Shown here: positions 36,533 through 44,731 of the stretch, piece after piece
How positions within the stretch are numbered: position 1 is the stretch's first letter
Layout of the letters: each line of letters starts with the position of its first letter
NCBI GenBank assembly: GCA_965222175.1
Contig: OZ244938.1
Span: forward strand, 2,976,001 to 3,040,000
Direction of reading: 5' to 3'
DNA length: 64,000 nt
Origin: NORP240 sp965222175
Lineage (GTDB): Bacteria > Pseudomonadota > Gammaproteobacteria > Pseudomonadales > Pseudohongiellaceae
Position numbers and translations under genes: made by a program
The notes under the pieces: generated by a model
Seen by the model: the letters and a program-made list of their open reading frames with translations, nothing else
Database searches by the model: none
What the model was told of the DNA's origin: nothing

Positions 36533-37972
36533 ATGCGAGTTGACTGGAAGTCTTATAACCCCGGAAACTTTTACGACGAAACCATCAGCTCACCGGGCTA
36601 TGCCCGCAAACATGCCCGCCACCTGGTCAGCTACCTTCGATCACTTAAATCCGGTGAGGTCAACGCCAGGAAACAGGCAGCTATCCTCGCCATCAAGACC
36701 ATGGGTATATCCTTCACCGTCTACAGTGATGCGGGCAATATCGACCGTGAATGGCCTTTTGATATTATTCCGCGAATTATCCCCGACAAGGAGTGGCAAA
36801 CCACGAGCAAGGGCCTTGAACAGCGAGTGCGGGCACTTAATCACTTCATCAATGATGTCTACAATGCCCAGAAGGTTTTCAAGGATAAAATCATACCCAA
36901 GGACCTGATCCTGGATTCCGAAAACTTTCGCAAGGAGTGCCTGGGTATCAAGCCGGCCTTCGGTACCTGGGCACACATATGCGGTACCGACCTGATCCGT
37001 GACAAGGACGGTCTGTTATACGTACTTGAGGACAACCTGCGGGTCCCGTCCGGCGTCTCATACATGCTGGAAAACCGCACCGTGACAAAACGCGTGTTTC
37101 CCGAGCTGTTTGAGAATTACGATATACAACCGGTTACCGACTACCCTTCAAAACTGTTTGATACTCTGGCAGCCATTTCTCCCCGCCGGCTCAAGTACCC
37201 CGAAGTCGTTGTGCTTACTCCGGGCATATACAACTCCGCCTACTTCGAGCACTCTTTTCTCGCCCAGCGCATGGGTGCGGAGCTGGTAGAAGGTGGCGAC
37301 CTGGTGGTTCAGGATGATTGTGTCTACATGCGCACCATTGATGGCCTGTCGCGTGTGGACGTGATCTATCGACGCATTGACGACCTGTTTCTGGATCCTG
37401 ACGTGTTCATCAAGGACTCGGTGCTGGGAGTCAAAGGTCTCATGCAGGCATGGGTAAAGGGTAACGTGGGCCTGGCCAATGCACCGGGTGCAGGGGTGGC
37501 CGACGATAAAATCGTTTATACCTATGTGCCGAAATTGATCAAGTACTACCTGGATGAGGACCCTATTCTGCCCAATGTCCCCAGCTATATCTGTTCGGAC
37601 AAGAAACAGCGACAACACGTGCTGAAAAATCTCGATAAACTCGTGGTCAAACCCGCCAATGAATCCGGTGGTTATGGCATGTTGATGGGACCCCAGGCCT
37701 CGCGCAGGGAGCGGGAGGAATTTGCCCGACGAATCAAGGCAAATCCGCGTAATTACATGGCACAACCGTTGATATCGCTTTCCACGGCGCCAATACTCGG
37801 GGATCGCAATGCAGAGCCCAGACACGTGGACCTGCGGCCGTTCATCCTGCAAGCCCGTGATTCTTATGTCACGCCAGGCGGTCTGACCCGCGTGGCCATG
37901 ATCAAGGGGTCCTACGTGGTCAATTCCTCTCAGGGCGGCGGCAGTAAGGATACCTGGATAGTCAATGTGTAA
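36533..37972 (+). CDS. Circularly permuted ATP-grasp protein (COG2308 type)
   Basis: This 479-residue cytoplasmic protein matches the permuted ATP-grasp type 2 family (GTWAHICGTDLIRDKDG, LYVLEDNLRVPSGVSYM, VDVIYRRIDD and VKPANESGGYGM). Such enzymes are predicted to be amide ligases acting on peptides or small molecules. The start at ATG 36533 has GAGGAG about 12 bases upstream; a GTG at 36521 is too close to that site. It is the first gene of the ATP-grasp, alpha-E, zinc-peptidase unit and lies opposite the Anbu gene. The substrate is unknown. Confidence 0.92.
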   Translation: MRVDWKSYNPGNFYDETISSPGYARKHARHLVSYLRSLKSGEVNARKQAAILAIKTMGISFTVYSDAGNIDREWPFDIIPRIIPDKEWQTTSKGLEQRVRALNHFINDVYNAQKVFKDKIIPKDLILDSENFRKECLGIKPAFGTWAHICGTDLIRDKDGLLYVLEDNLRVPSGVSYMLENRTVTKRVFPELFENYDIQPVTDYPSKLFDTLAAISPRRLKYPEVVVLTPGIYNSAYFEHSFLAQRMGAELVEGGDLVVQDDCVYMRTIDGLSRVDVIYRRIDDLFLDPDVFIKDSVLGVKGLMQAWVKGNVGLANAPGAGVADDKIVYTYVPKLIKYYLDEDPILPNVPSYICSDKKQRQHVLKNLDKLVVKPANESGGYGMLMGPQASRREREEFARRIKANPRNYMAQPLISLSTAPILGDRNAEPRHVDLRPFILQARDSYVTPGGLTRVAMIKGSYVVNSSQGGGSKDTWIVNV

Positions 37973-37980
37973 GGTCGGCT

Positions 37981-38931
37981 ATGTTATCTAGAGTTGCAGA
38001 ACGAGTTTACTGGATGGCCCGCTATCTCGAACGCGCCGAGAATACGGCCCGCCTGATCAACGTGTATTCAAACCTGCTGCTGGATCTGCCACGGGGCACC
38101 AAGGTTGGCTGGCACACGTTGATCGATATTGCCGGTGCCAACCGGGAGTTCAACGCATCGGGAAAATCAACCGACGAGCGCTCTATCGTACGTTTCCTGA
38201 TCGCCGAATCCAATGGCGTCTCCCTGCTCAGCGTGTTATCCATGGTGCGGGAAAACGCACGGACTACCAGGGAGATTATCCCAGCAGAAGCATTCGAGCA
38301 GATTAACGATATTTACCTCTTTATCAGGGAGAATTCTTCCGGTCAGATTTCACGCAGTGCACGAAATAAACTGCTGGAGGAAATAATCGTCTATTGCCAA
38401 CAGCTCACCGGACTGCTGGCAGGATGCCTGAGTCACAATCATGTCCATCGATTCATTCGTATCGGGCGAAACCTGGAACGCGCCGACATGACCACCCGGA
38501 TAGTGGATGTCGGCTCCGGCAATCTGTTACCCGACCTCGATCTGGACGGCACATCTGATGGTGACCCGACTGACCCGTACCAGGATATGCTGTGGATGAG
38601 CGTGCTGCGGTCGCTCAGCGCCTACCAGATGTACCGCCAGAATGTACGGGACCGGGTTAATGCAGAAGACGTGGTCAAGTTTCTGTTGCAGGACCCTGAG
38701 TTTCCGCGGGCGGTGAATTATTGCCTGCACCAGGTGGAAGATTGTATCGGCGAGCTTTCCGAACACAAGGCCGCCATCCGCCAGGTACGCCGGGCGTTGC
38801 GTAAAACCCGGCAGGCCGACATCCCACAATTATTGTCAAAAGGCCTGTTCAAATATCTGGATGAGATGCAGGTTGAAATCGCCGATATTCACGACCAGAT
38901 TGCAACAACCTGGTTCCTGCCCCCTAACTGA
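37981..38931 (+). CDS. Alpha-E domain protein (COG2307)
   Basis: This is a 316-residue all-helical protein whose N-terminus MLSRVAERVYWMARYLERAE is diagnostic of the alpha-E family. A second copy of the helical motif appears around residue 160 (RFIRIGRNLERADMTTRIVD). It follows the ATP-grasp gene by 8 bases, as in most genomes where the pair occurs. It is predicted to work with the ATP-grasp enzyme in peptide-like ligation, without direct proof. Confidence 0.93.
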   Translation: MLSRVAERVYWMARYLERAENTARLINVYSNLLLDLPRGTKVGWHTLIDIAGANREFNASGKSTDERSIVRFLIAESNGVSLLSVLSMVRENARTTREIIPAEAFEQINDIYLFIRENSSGQISRSARNKLLEEIIVYCQQLTGLLAGCLSHNHVHRFIRIGRNLERADMTTRIVDVGSGNLLPDLDLDGTSDGDPTDPYQDMLWMSVLRSLSAYQMYRQNVRDRVNAEDVVKFLLQDPEFPRAVNYCLHQVEDCIGELSEHKAAIRQVRRALRKTRQADIPQLLSKGLFKYLDEMQVEIADIHDQIATTWFLPPN

Positions 38932-38951
38932 CACTCCCAGAGCCTGTCGCC

Positions 38952-39977
38952 ATGAAAAACTATTCCTGTGCCTGCGGGCAAATAGTCTATTTTGAAAATA
39001 CTTTCTGCCTCAGCTGCCACCGCAGACTGGCCTATCATCCACTGCGGGACACTGTTTGCACACTCGACCATGTCGACATGAATTCCGGCATGTCCCAGGC
39101 GGCTGATCAAAGCGACGCGCAGCTGTGTAAGAACACCCTTGATTACGGGGTCTGCAACTGGCTGGTAACCGATCATGACAGATCTTACTGCATTTCCTGC
39201 AGTCTTAATCACACGATTCCCAATCTGCTGGCACCGGACCGCCGTGGATGGTGGGCCAGTATGGAGCAGGAAAAACGGAAACTGATTTATACCCTGCTCC
39301 GCTTAAATCTGCCCGTAATCAACAAGCACATCGATCCCGAGGGGGGGCTGGCGTTTGAATTCATCGAAGACAAGAGCAGCAATCCTTACGTGGAAAACGA
39401 GGTTGTCCTGACTGGCCATAAAAACGGGCTGATCACCGTCAATATTGCCGAGGCGGACAATGTAAAACGCGAACAGCTGCGTCTGTCACTGGGCGAATCC
39501 TACCGAACCCTGCTGGGCCATTTCCGCCACGAAAGCGGCCACTATTATTACTGGAAACTTGTCAATTCAGGGGAAACACTGACTGCCTTTCGGGAATTGT
39601 TCGGTGATGAACGGGAAGATTATCAGACGGCCATGGACAGTTATTACGCCAATTTCGATAACATGCTCAGAGACCCGCGCCTGATCAGTCACTATGCCCA
39701 ATCACATCCGCTGGAAGACTGGGCTGAGTGCTGGGCTCACTACCTGCACATGGTAGATACGCTGGAAACCGCCGAAGCATTCAATATCGCTTTCGATACC
39801 CGCAGCAACAGTGGTGACAGGGACATAGACGATATGTTGACGCGATGGAGTGATCTTACGCTGTTACTCAATGCCCTGAATCGAAGCATGGGCATGGCCG
39901 ATGCATACCCTTTTGTCCTGTCAGAACTTACTCTCCGGAAGATCCGCTTCGTTCATTCCCTGGTGAATCCCAGCTAG
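38952..39977 (+). CDS. Putative zinc-binding metallopeptidase (Peptidase_Mx type)
   Basis: This is a 341-residue cytoplasmic protein. The N-terminal zinc-ribbon-like part has paired cysteines (Cys6, Cys8, Cys19, Cys22, Cys80, Cys83). The central HExxH motif is His193-Glu194-Ser-Gly-His197 (GHFRHESGHYYYW), followed by a likely third ligand in DWAECWAHYLHM. It is third in the ATP-grasp/alpha-E unit, 20 bases downstream. In related clusters a transglutaminase-like gene often occupies this place; here the peptidase is present. Its 3' end overlaps the convergent Anbu gene by 50 bases. Confidence 0.87.
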   Translation: MKNYSCACGQIVYFENTFCLSCHRRLAYHPLRDTVCTLDHVDMNSGMSQAADQSDAQLCKNTLDYGVCNWLVTDHDRSYCISCSLNHTIPNLLAPDRRGWWASMEQEKRKLIYTLLRLNLPVINKHIDPEGGLAFEFIEDKSSNPYVENEVVLTGHKNGLITVNIAEADNVKREQLRLSLGESYRTLLGHFRHESGHYYYWKLVNSGETLTAFRELFGDEREDYQTAMDSYYANFDNMLRDPRLISHYAQSHPLEDWAECWAHYLHMVDTLETAEAFNIAFDTRSNSGDRDIDDMLTRWSDLTLLLNALNRSMGMADAYPFVLSELTLRKIRFVHSLVNPS

Positions 39978-40692
39978 CTGCCCAGGCCAGGGGAGGCATC
40001 TGGCGAAAAGCATCTTTCAACCTGTCGTCCCAGGCTCTGCCGATCTGCCTGAGAAACTCACTGTCTCCATCGAACCGCTGATGTCCGTCCAGGACCAGGC
40101 TGTCGGTCTTGTAAACCAATACTTCCACGGGTGGTCCCACGGTCAAATTGCTGCGCATGGTGGAATCCATTGATACCAGTGCACACAGCGCACAGGTATC
40201 CAGGTTCAATTCAGGGTTCAGAATTCGATCGAGAATCGGTTTGCCATACTTACTCTCACCGATCTGCAGGTAGGGAGTATCCTGCGAAGTAGTGATGTGG
40301 TTGCCTTCCGGATAGACCAGGATCGCCTCATGGGGAAAACCTGCAATCTGCCCGCCGATGATGAAACTGGCCTCGAATGCTGAGCCCCCATCGTGCTTTT
40401 TCTGCTGGGAGAGACTCACATCTCCCAGGTAGTCAGAAGCCTCGAACAGGTTGGCAACGTTGAGCAGGTTTACCGATGCATTCTGTTTAATATCCAGTTT
40501 CACCTGGGCAATGGTTGCCTGGGTAGTGGCCAGATTGCCGGCCGACAGGATGACAAACTGCCGTTGACCGTCAATACCGAAGCGATACATCTTGCTGTAG
40601 GTACTGATCTGGTCGATGCCGGCATTGGTTCGGGAATCCGAACAGAATACCAGGCCGTCGTTGACCGATACGGCCAGACAATAAGTCATTGC
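39928..40692 (-). CDS. anbu: Anbu-type proteasome-like peptidase
   Basis: This is a 254-residue N-terminal-nucleophile hydrolase of the proteasome/HslV superfamily. Starting at the ATG ending at 40692 gives Met-Thr-Tyr, so removing Met would expose the catalytic Thr. The diagnostic SDSRTNAGIDQISTYSKMY block contains the conserved Lys, and FVILSAGNLATTQ follows. A longer in-frame start at 40734 would mask the Thr and is rejected. The gene faces the ATP-grasp, alpha-E and zinc-peptidase genes, matching the known genomic association of Anbu. The biological substrate is unknown. Confidence 0.94.
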   Translation of the reverse strand, partial: AMTYCLAVSVNDGLVFCSDSRTNAGIDQISTYSKMYRFGIDGQRQFVILSAGNLATTQATIAQVKLDIKQNASVNLLNVANLFEASDYLGDVSLSQQKKHDGGSAFEASFIIGGQIAGFPHEAILVYPEGNHITTSQDTPYLQIGESKYGKPILDRILNPELNLDTCALCALVSMDSTMRSNLTVGPPVEVLVYKTDSLVLDGHQRFDGDSEFLRQIGRAWDDRLKDAFRQMPPLAWAASWDSPGNERSGSSGE

Positions 40693-40870
40693 TTTCCCCG
40701 GGGTTCGTTCTAACGTGTTTGATTGGAGGTCCAATCATACTCGCAGGGCTTCGGTGGAGTCTATCGGCAAATGAGACCGCCCGCCGAATTTACGTCGGCG
40801 GACTGCCTCCAACTGTCAAAACCAGGAAACAAACTGCGCTGTGCTCCAGGCATCCCGGTAATGCGTACCC

Positions 40871-41872
40871 CTAATTTACCACCGTATCAGCGGGATCTGT
40901 AGACCCACCAGCGTCGTCACATTCCAGGCCATTGGAGTCGCCGTCACAGTCGATCATGCCATCGCCATCGCTGTCGGACTCAAGTGCTTCTGCACTGACC
41001 GTGAGTCCGGCAATATCTACAAGTCCCAACAGGCCGCTGTACCAGTCGTTGATACTCTGAGGATCACCGCCCGGTACGGTGAGTATCAACCCCAGCTGAT
41101 AGGTGCCCGCCGCTATACCGGACAGATCGACCGCGGGGATTTCAAACAACCTGGTGATCTCGGTGCTGGCCTGATCACTCACCGGCACTATGATCGCGTT
41201 GGAAAGAGTCCCTTCACCATCCGACAGGGCTTCACCTGATGCCAGGACAGCGCTTGAAGTATTGTTTCCAGTCGGAGGCTCGGACTCGTCGTCATCCGCC
41301 GGCTCTGTCACTCCTGCCGTCGGCGCGAAAATAACCAGGTAGGCATCCGCCGATCCGCCGTGGATCAGTTGTGCCCCCTGGCTGAAATGCAACCCGATCT
41401 CCAGCGGCTCACCGGTGTAGACGATATCCCGATTGGTGATGATTCTGCCCTTGATGCCATCGGACGCATTGCCGTTTGCCCCGTTCTTTACCCGCACTCC
41501 GGATTTCTTCGTGCCGGGTACCTCGCTGTCGGCAGTTGAGGTATCGGTTCCGGAATCAGACTGTTCCTCGTCAACACTGTCAGCCGGCGTTGCCGACTCT
41601 TCATTCAGTTCCAGGGGGCTGCTTCCAAGTGTCACGGAATCTGAGCCGCTATTCCCGGAAGAACCTGATGATTGCTTCAACAGCCCCAGCGCATTGCCAT
41701 TGCCGTTGCCATTGCCATTGCCGGTGGCAACGGGACTGTTTTGCTTGCCATTTCCATTGCCGCTGCCGTTGCCGTTGCCGTTGCCTTGCGCTGACGCCAT
41801 AGTGCTGGCGATCAGCAGTATTGACGCAATGGATACGGCGGAAATCCTTACGATGATATTTGCAAAATTCAT
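40871..41872 (-). CDS. Secreted Gly-Asn repeat protein
   Basis: This 333-residue exported protein has a signal peptide (residues 1-28, ending TMASAQG). A low-complexity GNGNG tract covers residues 29-65, then a Ser/Thr/Asp/Glu-rich linker, a beta-rich domain of about 150 residues (GRIITNRDIVYTGEPLEIGL) and a Ca-binding-like C-terminus (DSDGDGMIDCDGDSNGLEC). No homologue is recognised; the acidic repeat at the end resembles thrombospondin type 3-like repeats. It is monocistronic. It is probably periplasmic or extracellular and possibly structural. Confidence 0.72.
   Translation of the reverse strand: MNFANIIVRISAVSIASILLIASTMASAQGNGNGNGSGNGNGKQNSPVATGNGNGNGNGNALGLLKQSSGSSGNSGSDSVTLGSSPLELNEESATPADSVDEEQSDSGTDTSTADSEVPGTKKSGVRVKNGANGNASDGIKGRIITNRDIVYTGEPLEIGLHFSQGAQLIHGGSADAYLVIFAPTAGVTEPADDDESEPPTGNNTSSAVLASGEALSDGEGTLSNAIIVPVSDQASTEITRLFEIPAVDLSGIAAGTYQLGLILTVPGGDPQSINDWYSGLLGLVDIAGLTVSAEALESDSDGDGMIDCDGDSNGLECDDAGGSTDPADTVVN
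41691..41786 (-). repeat. GGCAAT-type hexanucleotide repeat encoding Gly-Asn
   Basis: Two blocks (41691-41723 and 41744-41786) are made of tandem six-base units reading GGCAAT or GGCAAC on the minus strand, coding for alternating Gly and Asn. Whole-unit gain or loss would keep the frame, so the length of the tract could vary between strains. Confidence 0.85.
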
Positions 41873-42100
41873 GCATCCAACTCCCTTTGTATGTCACCTG
41901 AAAATCACGCTTACCAGCCAAGAGAGCCAATAATTCGGTGATCATGGCGAAACTAGCACAGGCCACCATCGACACTTGAGAACTGGATCACAGTGGTTCG
42001 GTTTTTACTTCAAGGAGAAGTGCATGACCACTACGGGACGGGAATTCGGCCCCCGGCCTTGAGCAAGGGGCTATGGCAATGAGCGCAGGGGAAGTTGATC

Positions 42101-42196
42101 TGGCGGAAGAGGCAGGAGTCGAACCCACCAGGCCTGTCTTTGCCAGACCTCACCGGGTTTGAAGTCCGGGCACCCCACCGGGGATGACGCTCTTCC
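42101..42196 (-). tRNA. selC: tRNA-Sec, anticodon TCA, encoded CCA end
   Basis: The gene is 96 bases including CCA. It reads GGAAGAGCGTCATCCCC at the 5' end and ends CTCTTCCGCCA. Features specific to tRNA-Sec are the 6-bp D stem (CATCCC/GGGGTG) with a 4-base loop, the anticodon loop CTTCAAA, and a long extra arm (AGGTCT...AGGCCT). The T loop is TTCGACT. The loop-proximal pair of the anticodon stem is A-C rather than Watson-Crick. The 3' strand of the acceptor plus T helix counts 12 bases, one fewer than the 13 I recall for E. coli. It carries selenocysteine to UGA codons together with SelA and SelB. Confidence 0.95.
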
Positions 42197-42203
42197 ATGG
42201 ACG

Positions 42204-42209
42204 AGTCTA
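42204..42209 (-). promoter_or_regulatory. Possible -10 element of selC
   Basis: On the minus strand TAGACT lies 7-8 bases before the tRNA 5' end, matching 4 of 6 positions of TATAAT. A weak TTTATG lies about 18 bases further upstream. Transcription would begin almost at the first tRNA base. This is a weak match and was not tested further. Confidence 0.3.
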
Positions 42210-42237
42210 GCACAGGAATCTGAGCGCATAAACTTTT

Positions 42238-43119
42238 TCACCGGTCCCGGGACAGGTCGTTGAGTCCCCAGTCGTAGTCCAGGTAACGGATCCTGAACCG
42301 GCTCTGGCCCAGTGCCGCAACGACAGAGTCGGGGAGCTGCAACGCAGCAGGATATCGCGCCAGAAACTGGGCTACGCTCCATGTCCCCCGCCACCCGATC
42401 TCGAAATCTTCCTCGTACCAGTCGAAGATTCTTGATACCCGCAGCGTGTCACCATCAAGCCGGTTTCGCTTCCCGTCCGCCAGAAAGAGGCGCGTGGCCT
42501 CTTCCAGTTGCTGTTCCAGCCGTACCGCTGTGAAAGCCTCCGGCCGCAAAGCGGGGCAGCCGATACTTGCGCAGTTCACCGCGAAATGGATTCGCGGCTC
42601 CGCGTATCCATCAGGACCGCGAATCATCTCGTGTTCAATGGTATCCAGGGAGACTTCTTCACCAAAAAGGGGCACGAAGCGCCTCGACCAGGGTGACCGA
42701 AACAGGAAGCCGAGGTCTTTAATGGAATCAAGTTCCGGATACTCGGTGAGGATAAGTTCCACCGTCCAGGCGTTGTAGGCATTGATCAGAAAAGCCAGCC
42801 GGGCATCTCTGCTCCAGCCGTTGAAACGCTCCCGGGTCACTGCCGCCAGCTCCTGGAGATAGGATTGCAGAACTCCGCGGTCGGTCAGCATGCCCTGGTA
42901 GTCAACCCGGGTGCTGCTGCCCCCGTCGAATACCCTGACGTGGCTGTGCAGGAGGCTTCCCCAGACACGGTGATCAAAGTCTGCATCGGCGTTATTTTGG
43001 GCAATGGAATTCCCGGTCAGCACGGTAACCAGAATACTGGCCAGGACGATCCAGGCGACAGTATCCGTTGCTTTCCGGTTCTTGCTGTTCCATCCGTTCG
43101 ATCCGTTCGATTTTCCCAT
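42238..43119 (-). CDS. DUF547 domain exported protein
   Basis: This is a 293-residue protein with an N-terminal signal or anchor (AWIVLASILVTVLTGNSIA). The DUF547 signatures follow: RLAFLINAYNAWTVELIL, SLDTIEHEMIRG and PRIHFAVNCASIGCP. The conserved Cys residues sit in NCASIGCPAL. DUF547 proteins are periplasmic with no established function. Its stop codon is 41 bases before the tRNA-Sec 5' end on the same strand. Confidence 0.9.
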   Translation of the reverse strand: MGKSNGSNGWNSKNRKATDTVAWIVLASILVTVLTGNSIAQNNADADFDHRVWGSLLHSHVRVFDGGSSTRVDYQGMLTDRGVLQSYLQELAAVTRERFNGWSRDARLAFLINAYNAWTVELILTEYPELDSIKDLGFLFRSPWSRRFVPLFGEEVSLDTIEHEMIRGPDGYAEPRIHFAVNCASIGCPALRPEAFTAVRLEQQLEEATRLFLADGKRNRLDGDTLRVSRIFDWYEEDFEIGWRGTWSVAQFLARYPAALQLPDSVVAALGQSRFRIRYLDYDWGLNDLSRDR

Positions 43120-43212
43120 GCGACTTCCGCAACCTTTAAAAATGCAGTATCCTCAATACCTTGGCGTTAAGTTTCATGATAGTGAAAGCCGGGGTTGTTG
43201 GGGAGAGAAAAT

Positions 43213-44301
43213 ATGCAGTTTGCGCAGATTACGGGATGGGGCAAGTGTGTTCCACCTGCCGTGCTGAGCAATGAAGACCTTGAAACATTCATGGAAACCT
43301 CGGATGAATGGATAACATCGCGCACGGGGATCAGGGAACGAAGAATCTGCCACTGCAATTTTTCAGATATGGCCATAGTGGCAGCCAGGCATGCCCTGGC
43401 TGCAGCCGATCTGGACCCGGGAGAACTGGACCTGATACTGCTGGGCAGTCTGACCGTGGATTCCATCTGTCCCAATACCGCTTCGATCGTCCAGGACGCC
43501 CTGGGCGCTACCAATGCTGCAGCAATCGACATCAACACCGCCTGTACAGGATTTCTCTACGGACTGCATATAGGCACCAACCTGATAAAAACCGGCGCAC
43601 ATCGAAAAGTACTGGTTATTGGTGGAGAATTCATCAGTCACTACATGGACTGGTCGAGACGCGACGTGGCCGTCTTGTTCGGCGATGCCTGTGGCGCCGT
43701 GATCCTGGAAGCTGCGGATCAGGAAAGTGGGCTGCTGGCTGCGAAAATCGGTTGCGAGGCCGATGCCAAGTATGCGATTCAGATAACCAATATCGGCAGC
43801 AGCTACAGCCGCCTGGACGATGAATTTTTGTATCTGGGCTGGAACTTCGAAGGCCAGGAAGTCTTTAAACGGGCGGTCAAGTGCATGGCACAGGCCAGCC
43901 TGGATGTGCTGGAGCAGACAGGCCTCGACAAGCAGGATATTGACCTGGTCGTGCCGCACCAGGCAAACAAGCGAATTCTTGACGCCCTGGCGAAACGTCT
44001 GGATATTCCCCTGGATAAGTTCATGATCAATGTACACAAGTACGGCAATACCTCTGCCGGGACGATTCCCGTTGCCCTCACTGAAGCCCTGGAAGAAGGA
44101 CGGATCGAACCAGGCGCCAATATCCTGATGGCATCATTCGGCGCCGGCCTCACCTGGGGAGCCGGGCTGGTGAAGTGGGGCCAGCGAGTCGAACCACTGC
44201 AACTGTCTGATGCCCATCTGCCTCCCTGCGATCAAACCGCGCTGGAGCTGCTTGAACCACACATCCGGCGCTACATCTCCCATCGCTCCGTCGGCAATTA
44301 G
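43213..44301 (+). CDS. 3-oxoacyl-ACP synthase III (KAS III, FabH-like)
   Basis: This 362-residue cytoplasmic thiolase-fold enzyme condenses an acyl-CoA starter with malonyl-ACP. The catalytic triad is Cys111 (DINTACTGFLYGL), His249 (DLVVPHQANKR) and Asn279 (HKYGNTSAG). The start is ATG 43213 with GGGGAGA upstream; the frame opens 18 bases earlier at TTG. It is about 45 residues longer than E. coli FabH because of a C-terminal tail (LPPCDQTALELLEPHIRR). It is not in a fatty-acid cluster, so it may be a second KAS III with a special starter. Confidence 0.93.
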   Translation: MQFAQITGWGKCVPPAVLSNEDLETFMETSDEWITSRTGIRERRICHCNFSDMAIVAARHALAAADLDPGELDLILLGSLTVDSICPNTASIVQDALGATNAAAIDINTACTGFLYGLHIGTNLIKTGAHRKVLVIGGEFISHYMDWSRRDVAVLFGDACGAVILEAADQESGLLAAKIGCEADAKYAIQITNIGSSYSRLDDEFLYLGWNFEGQEVFKRAVKCMAQASLDVLEQTGLDKQDIDLVVPHQANKRILDALAKRLDIPLDKFMINVHKYGNTSAGTIPVALTEALEEGRIEPGANILMASFGAGLTWGAGLVKWGQRVEPLQLSDAHLPPCDQTALELLEPHIRRYISHRSVGN

Positions 44302-44392
44302 CCGACTGGTTGACGACCTGGAGCCATGACCTCAGGTTACCGGTTATTTCCCGATCTTCGCGGTCAGTCCCGGTCATTAGAGAGACCCGGTA

Positions 44393-44731
44393 ATGCTTGA
44401 TCTTGGCCTGATAGCCTGGCTTACCCTGTTCACCGCCCTGGTGGTTTTCTGGTGGCACAGTGATGCCGTCAAAAATGAAGCCCTGAAGCTGGCGGATTCC
44501 TACTGCAAGCGCCTGGGGCTGCAGCTGCTTGACCAGTCCATGGTTATCAAGAGTGTGTGGCCGGCAACCGACCAGTCCGGGACTTATCGGCTGAGAAGGA
44601 AATATCGCTTCGAGTTCACGTCAACCGGCGAGCAACGGTATCGGGGCAGTATCGTCATGGTCGGACGGAATCAGCATGGCATCAAGCTGGATCCCCACGT
44701 GCTGCCGTCAACAGAGCAGAATTTGGAATAG
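44393..44731 (+). CDS. DUF3301 membrane-anchored protein
   Basis: This 112-residue protein has one N-terminal hydrophobic helix (LIAWLTLFTALVVFWWHS) and a beta-rich domain with the DUF3301 pattern (KLADSYCKRLGLQLLDQSM, then YRLRRKYRFEF). The family is common in gammaproteobacteria and has no known function. It ends exactly where the convergent MATE gene ends (44731/44732). Confidence 0.88.
   Translation: MLDLGLIAWLTLFTALVVFWWHSDAVKNEALKLADSYCKRLGLQLLDQSMVIKSVWPATDQSGTYRLRRKYRFEFTSTGEQRYRGSIVMVGRNQHGIKLDPHVLPSTEQNLE

Noticed and set aside
41476..41802. Plus-strand 108-residue frame with Cys/His repeats, looking like a metallothionein
   Set aside because: It is the antisense reading of the Gly-Asn hexanucleotide repeat and has no independent support.
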